From the NCBI GenBank assembly GCA_023423675.1, contig JAFAFD010000340.1:1-7634 (forward strand): a stretch of DNA of 7,634 nt, written 5' to 3'. Positions within the stretch are counted from its first letter, which is position 1, and each line of letters opens with the position of its first letter. The position numbers and the translations under genes are program-made. This stretch comes from Pseudomonadota bacterium. Its GTDB lineage: Bacteria > Pseudomonadota > Gammaproteobacteria > Xanthomonadales > Xanthomonadaceae. The notes below the pieces were generated by a model, which saw only the letters and a list, made by a program, of their open reading frames with translations, was not told the DNA's origin and did not search any database. Shown here one piece after another: positions 6,536 to 7,634 of the stretch.

Positions 6536-7634
6536 TGGCTGCCGATCGTCGCGTGGTGGTAACGGGTGCGGCCGCCATCAGTCCGCTTGGCCATGACTGG
6601 CCGACCATCGAGGCGCACCTGCGCAGCTGCCGCAACGCGGTGCGCACCATGCCGGAGTGGGACGTCTATGACGGTCTCAACACACGTCTGGCAGCGCCCG
6701 CAGATGCATTCGAGCTGCCCGCCCACTACAACCGCAAGACCACGCGGTCGATGGGCCGGGTCGCGCTGATGTCGGTACGCGCCACCGAACTGGCGCTGGC
6801 CGCCTCGGGACTGCTGCAGCACGAAGTACTGCACAGCGGTCGCACCGGGGTCGCCTACGGTTCATCCTCGGGCAGTCATGACGCGACGGGTGACTTCAGC
6901 CGCATGCTGCACGACTTCAGCACGGCCGGCATCAGTGCCACGACCTACCTGAAGATGATGAGCCATACCGCACCGGTCAACATCGGTGTGTTCTTCGGCC
7001 TGAGCGGTCGGGTCTACACCACCTCCAGTGCCTGCACGTCGGGCAGCCAGGGCGTGGGTGCCGGCTATGAAGCGATCCGCGGCGGCAAGCAGACGGTGAT
7101 GGTGACCGGCGGTGCGGAGCAGCTGGACGCGACTGCCGCCGCAGTGTTCGACACCCTGTATGCCACCAGCACACGCAACGATGCGCCGCAGTCCACCCCG
7201 CGCCCGTTCGATGCCGGCCGCGATGGCCTGGTGCTGGGCGAGGGGGCCTGCACGCTGATCCTGGAAGACCTGGAACATGCGCAGGCGCGCGGCGCCCCCA
7301 TCCTTGCCGAGATCGTTGGCTACGGCACCAACAGCGACGGGCAGCACGTCACCCAGCCCAGCGCAGGCACGATGGCCCACGCCATGCGCCTGGCGCTGGA
7401 GGATGCCGGCCTGCAGCCGTCGCAGATCGACTACGTCAATGCCCACGGCACCGCGACCGACCAGGGTGACATCGCTGAAGCTGAGGCAACGGCCCAGGTG
7501 TTCGGCAGCCGCCTGCCGGTCAGCTCTCTGAAAAGTTATGTCGGCCACATGCTGGGCGCCTGCGGCGCGTTCGAGGCATGGGTGACGATCGAGATGATGC
7601 GTGCGGGCTGGTTTGCGCCCACGCTCAATCTGGA
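6535..7634 (+). CDS. apeR: Beta-ketoacyl-ACP synthase of the aryl polyene pathway (ApeR-like), 3'-partial
   Basis: The frame opens at ATG 6535, sharing its A with the TGA of the ketoreductase gene (TGATG, a coupling junction), and runs open to the window end, giving 366 residues. The opening RRVVVTGAAAISPLG is typical of FabF-type N termini. Active-site residues are Cys167 in SSACTSGSQ, His304 in AHGTATDQGD, Lys333 in SSLKSYVG and His338 in GHMLGACGA, so the enzyme should be catalytic. GRDGLVLGEGA (228-238) is another condensing-enzyme motif. About 40 residues, including the C-terminal GFGG loop, lie beyond the edge. As I recall, ApeR in the E. coli system is a ketosynthase needed alongside the ApeO/ApeC pair; a priming or early-condensation role is an inference. 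It differs clearly from the ApeO-like enzyme, which is shorter and has different motif flanks, so this is not a recent duplication. The upstream GGGGG at 6521-6525 is a weak ribosome site. Confidence 0.9.
   Translation, partial: MAADRRVVVTGAAAISPLGHDWPTIEAHLRSCRNAVRTMPEWDVYDGLNTRLAAPADAFELPAHYNRKTTRSMGRVALMSVRATELALAASGLLQHEVLHSGRTGVAYGSSSGSHDATGDFSRMLHDFSTAGISATTYLKMMSHTAPVNIGVFFGLSGRVYTTSSACTSGSQGVGAGYEAIRGGKQTVMVTGGAEQLDATAAAVFDTLYATSTRNDAPQSTPRPFDAGRDGLVLGEGACTLILEDLEHAQARGAPILAEIVGYGTNSDGQHVTQPSAGTMAHAMRLALEDAGLQPSQIDYVNAHGTATDQGDIAEAEATAQVFGSRLPVSSLKSYVGHMLGACGAFEAWVTIEMMRAGWFAPTLNL

Overview
This 7.6-kb window is the downstream half of an aryl polyene (APE) / xanthomonadin-type pigment gene cluster. 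It is GC-rich, and all seven genes lie on the + strand. The high GC, the strong G/C third-position codon bias and the flavin halogenase-like gene inside an APE operon suggest a gammaproteobacterium of the Xanthomonadaceae (Stenotrophomonas, Xanthomonas or Lysobacter relatives). The genus is an inference and cannot be fixed from this sequence alone.

Layout, left to right: (1) an MMPL/RND-superfamily exporter, truncated at its 5' end by the window edge (1-2316, ApeM-like); (2) a flavin-dependent halogenase-like FAD enzyme (2353-3621); (3) a small outer-membrane-type lipoprotein of the DUF3261 kind (3609-4166, ApeN-like); (4) a beta-ketoacyl-ACP synthase with an intact Cys-His-His triad (4163-5353, ApeO-like); (5) a hotdog-fold dehydratase-like protein that appears to lack the classical FabZ catalytic histidine (5344-5820, ApeP-like); (6) a FabG-type ketoreductase (5804-6535, ApeQ-like); (7) a second ketosynthase, truncated at its 3' end by the window edge (6535 to end, ApeR-like). 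Apart from the inserted FAD enzyme, this matches the apeM-N-O-P-Q-R order that I recall for the E. coli APE cluster.

Together the genes give much of one elongation cycle of a dissociated type II polyketide system (condensation, ketoreduction, a dehydratase component), two export or localisation proteins, and one candidate aryl-tailoring enzyme. The acyl carrier proteins, the second dehydratase (ApeI), the chain-length-factor-like KS (ApeC), the acyltransferases and the aryl-acid supply and activation genes are not in the window and presumably lie on either side.

The only gap between genes is 36 bases (2317-2352). Every later junction overlaps, by 13, 4, 10, 17 and 1 bases, so this is one tightly coupled operon read-through. 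I see no promoter, terminator, RNA gene, mobile element, repeat array or CRISPR. The points most worth a second look are the halogenase-like enzyme, the substituted histidine in the ApeP-like protein, and the LolB-like look of the DUF3261 lipoprotein beside the MMPL pump.
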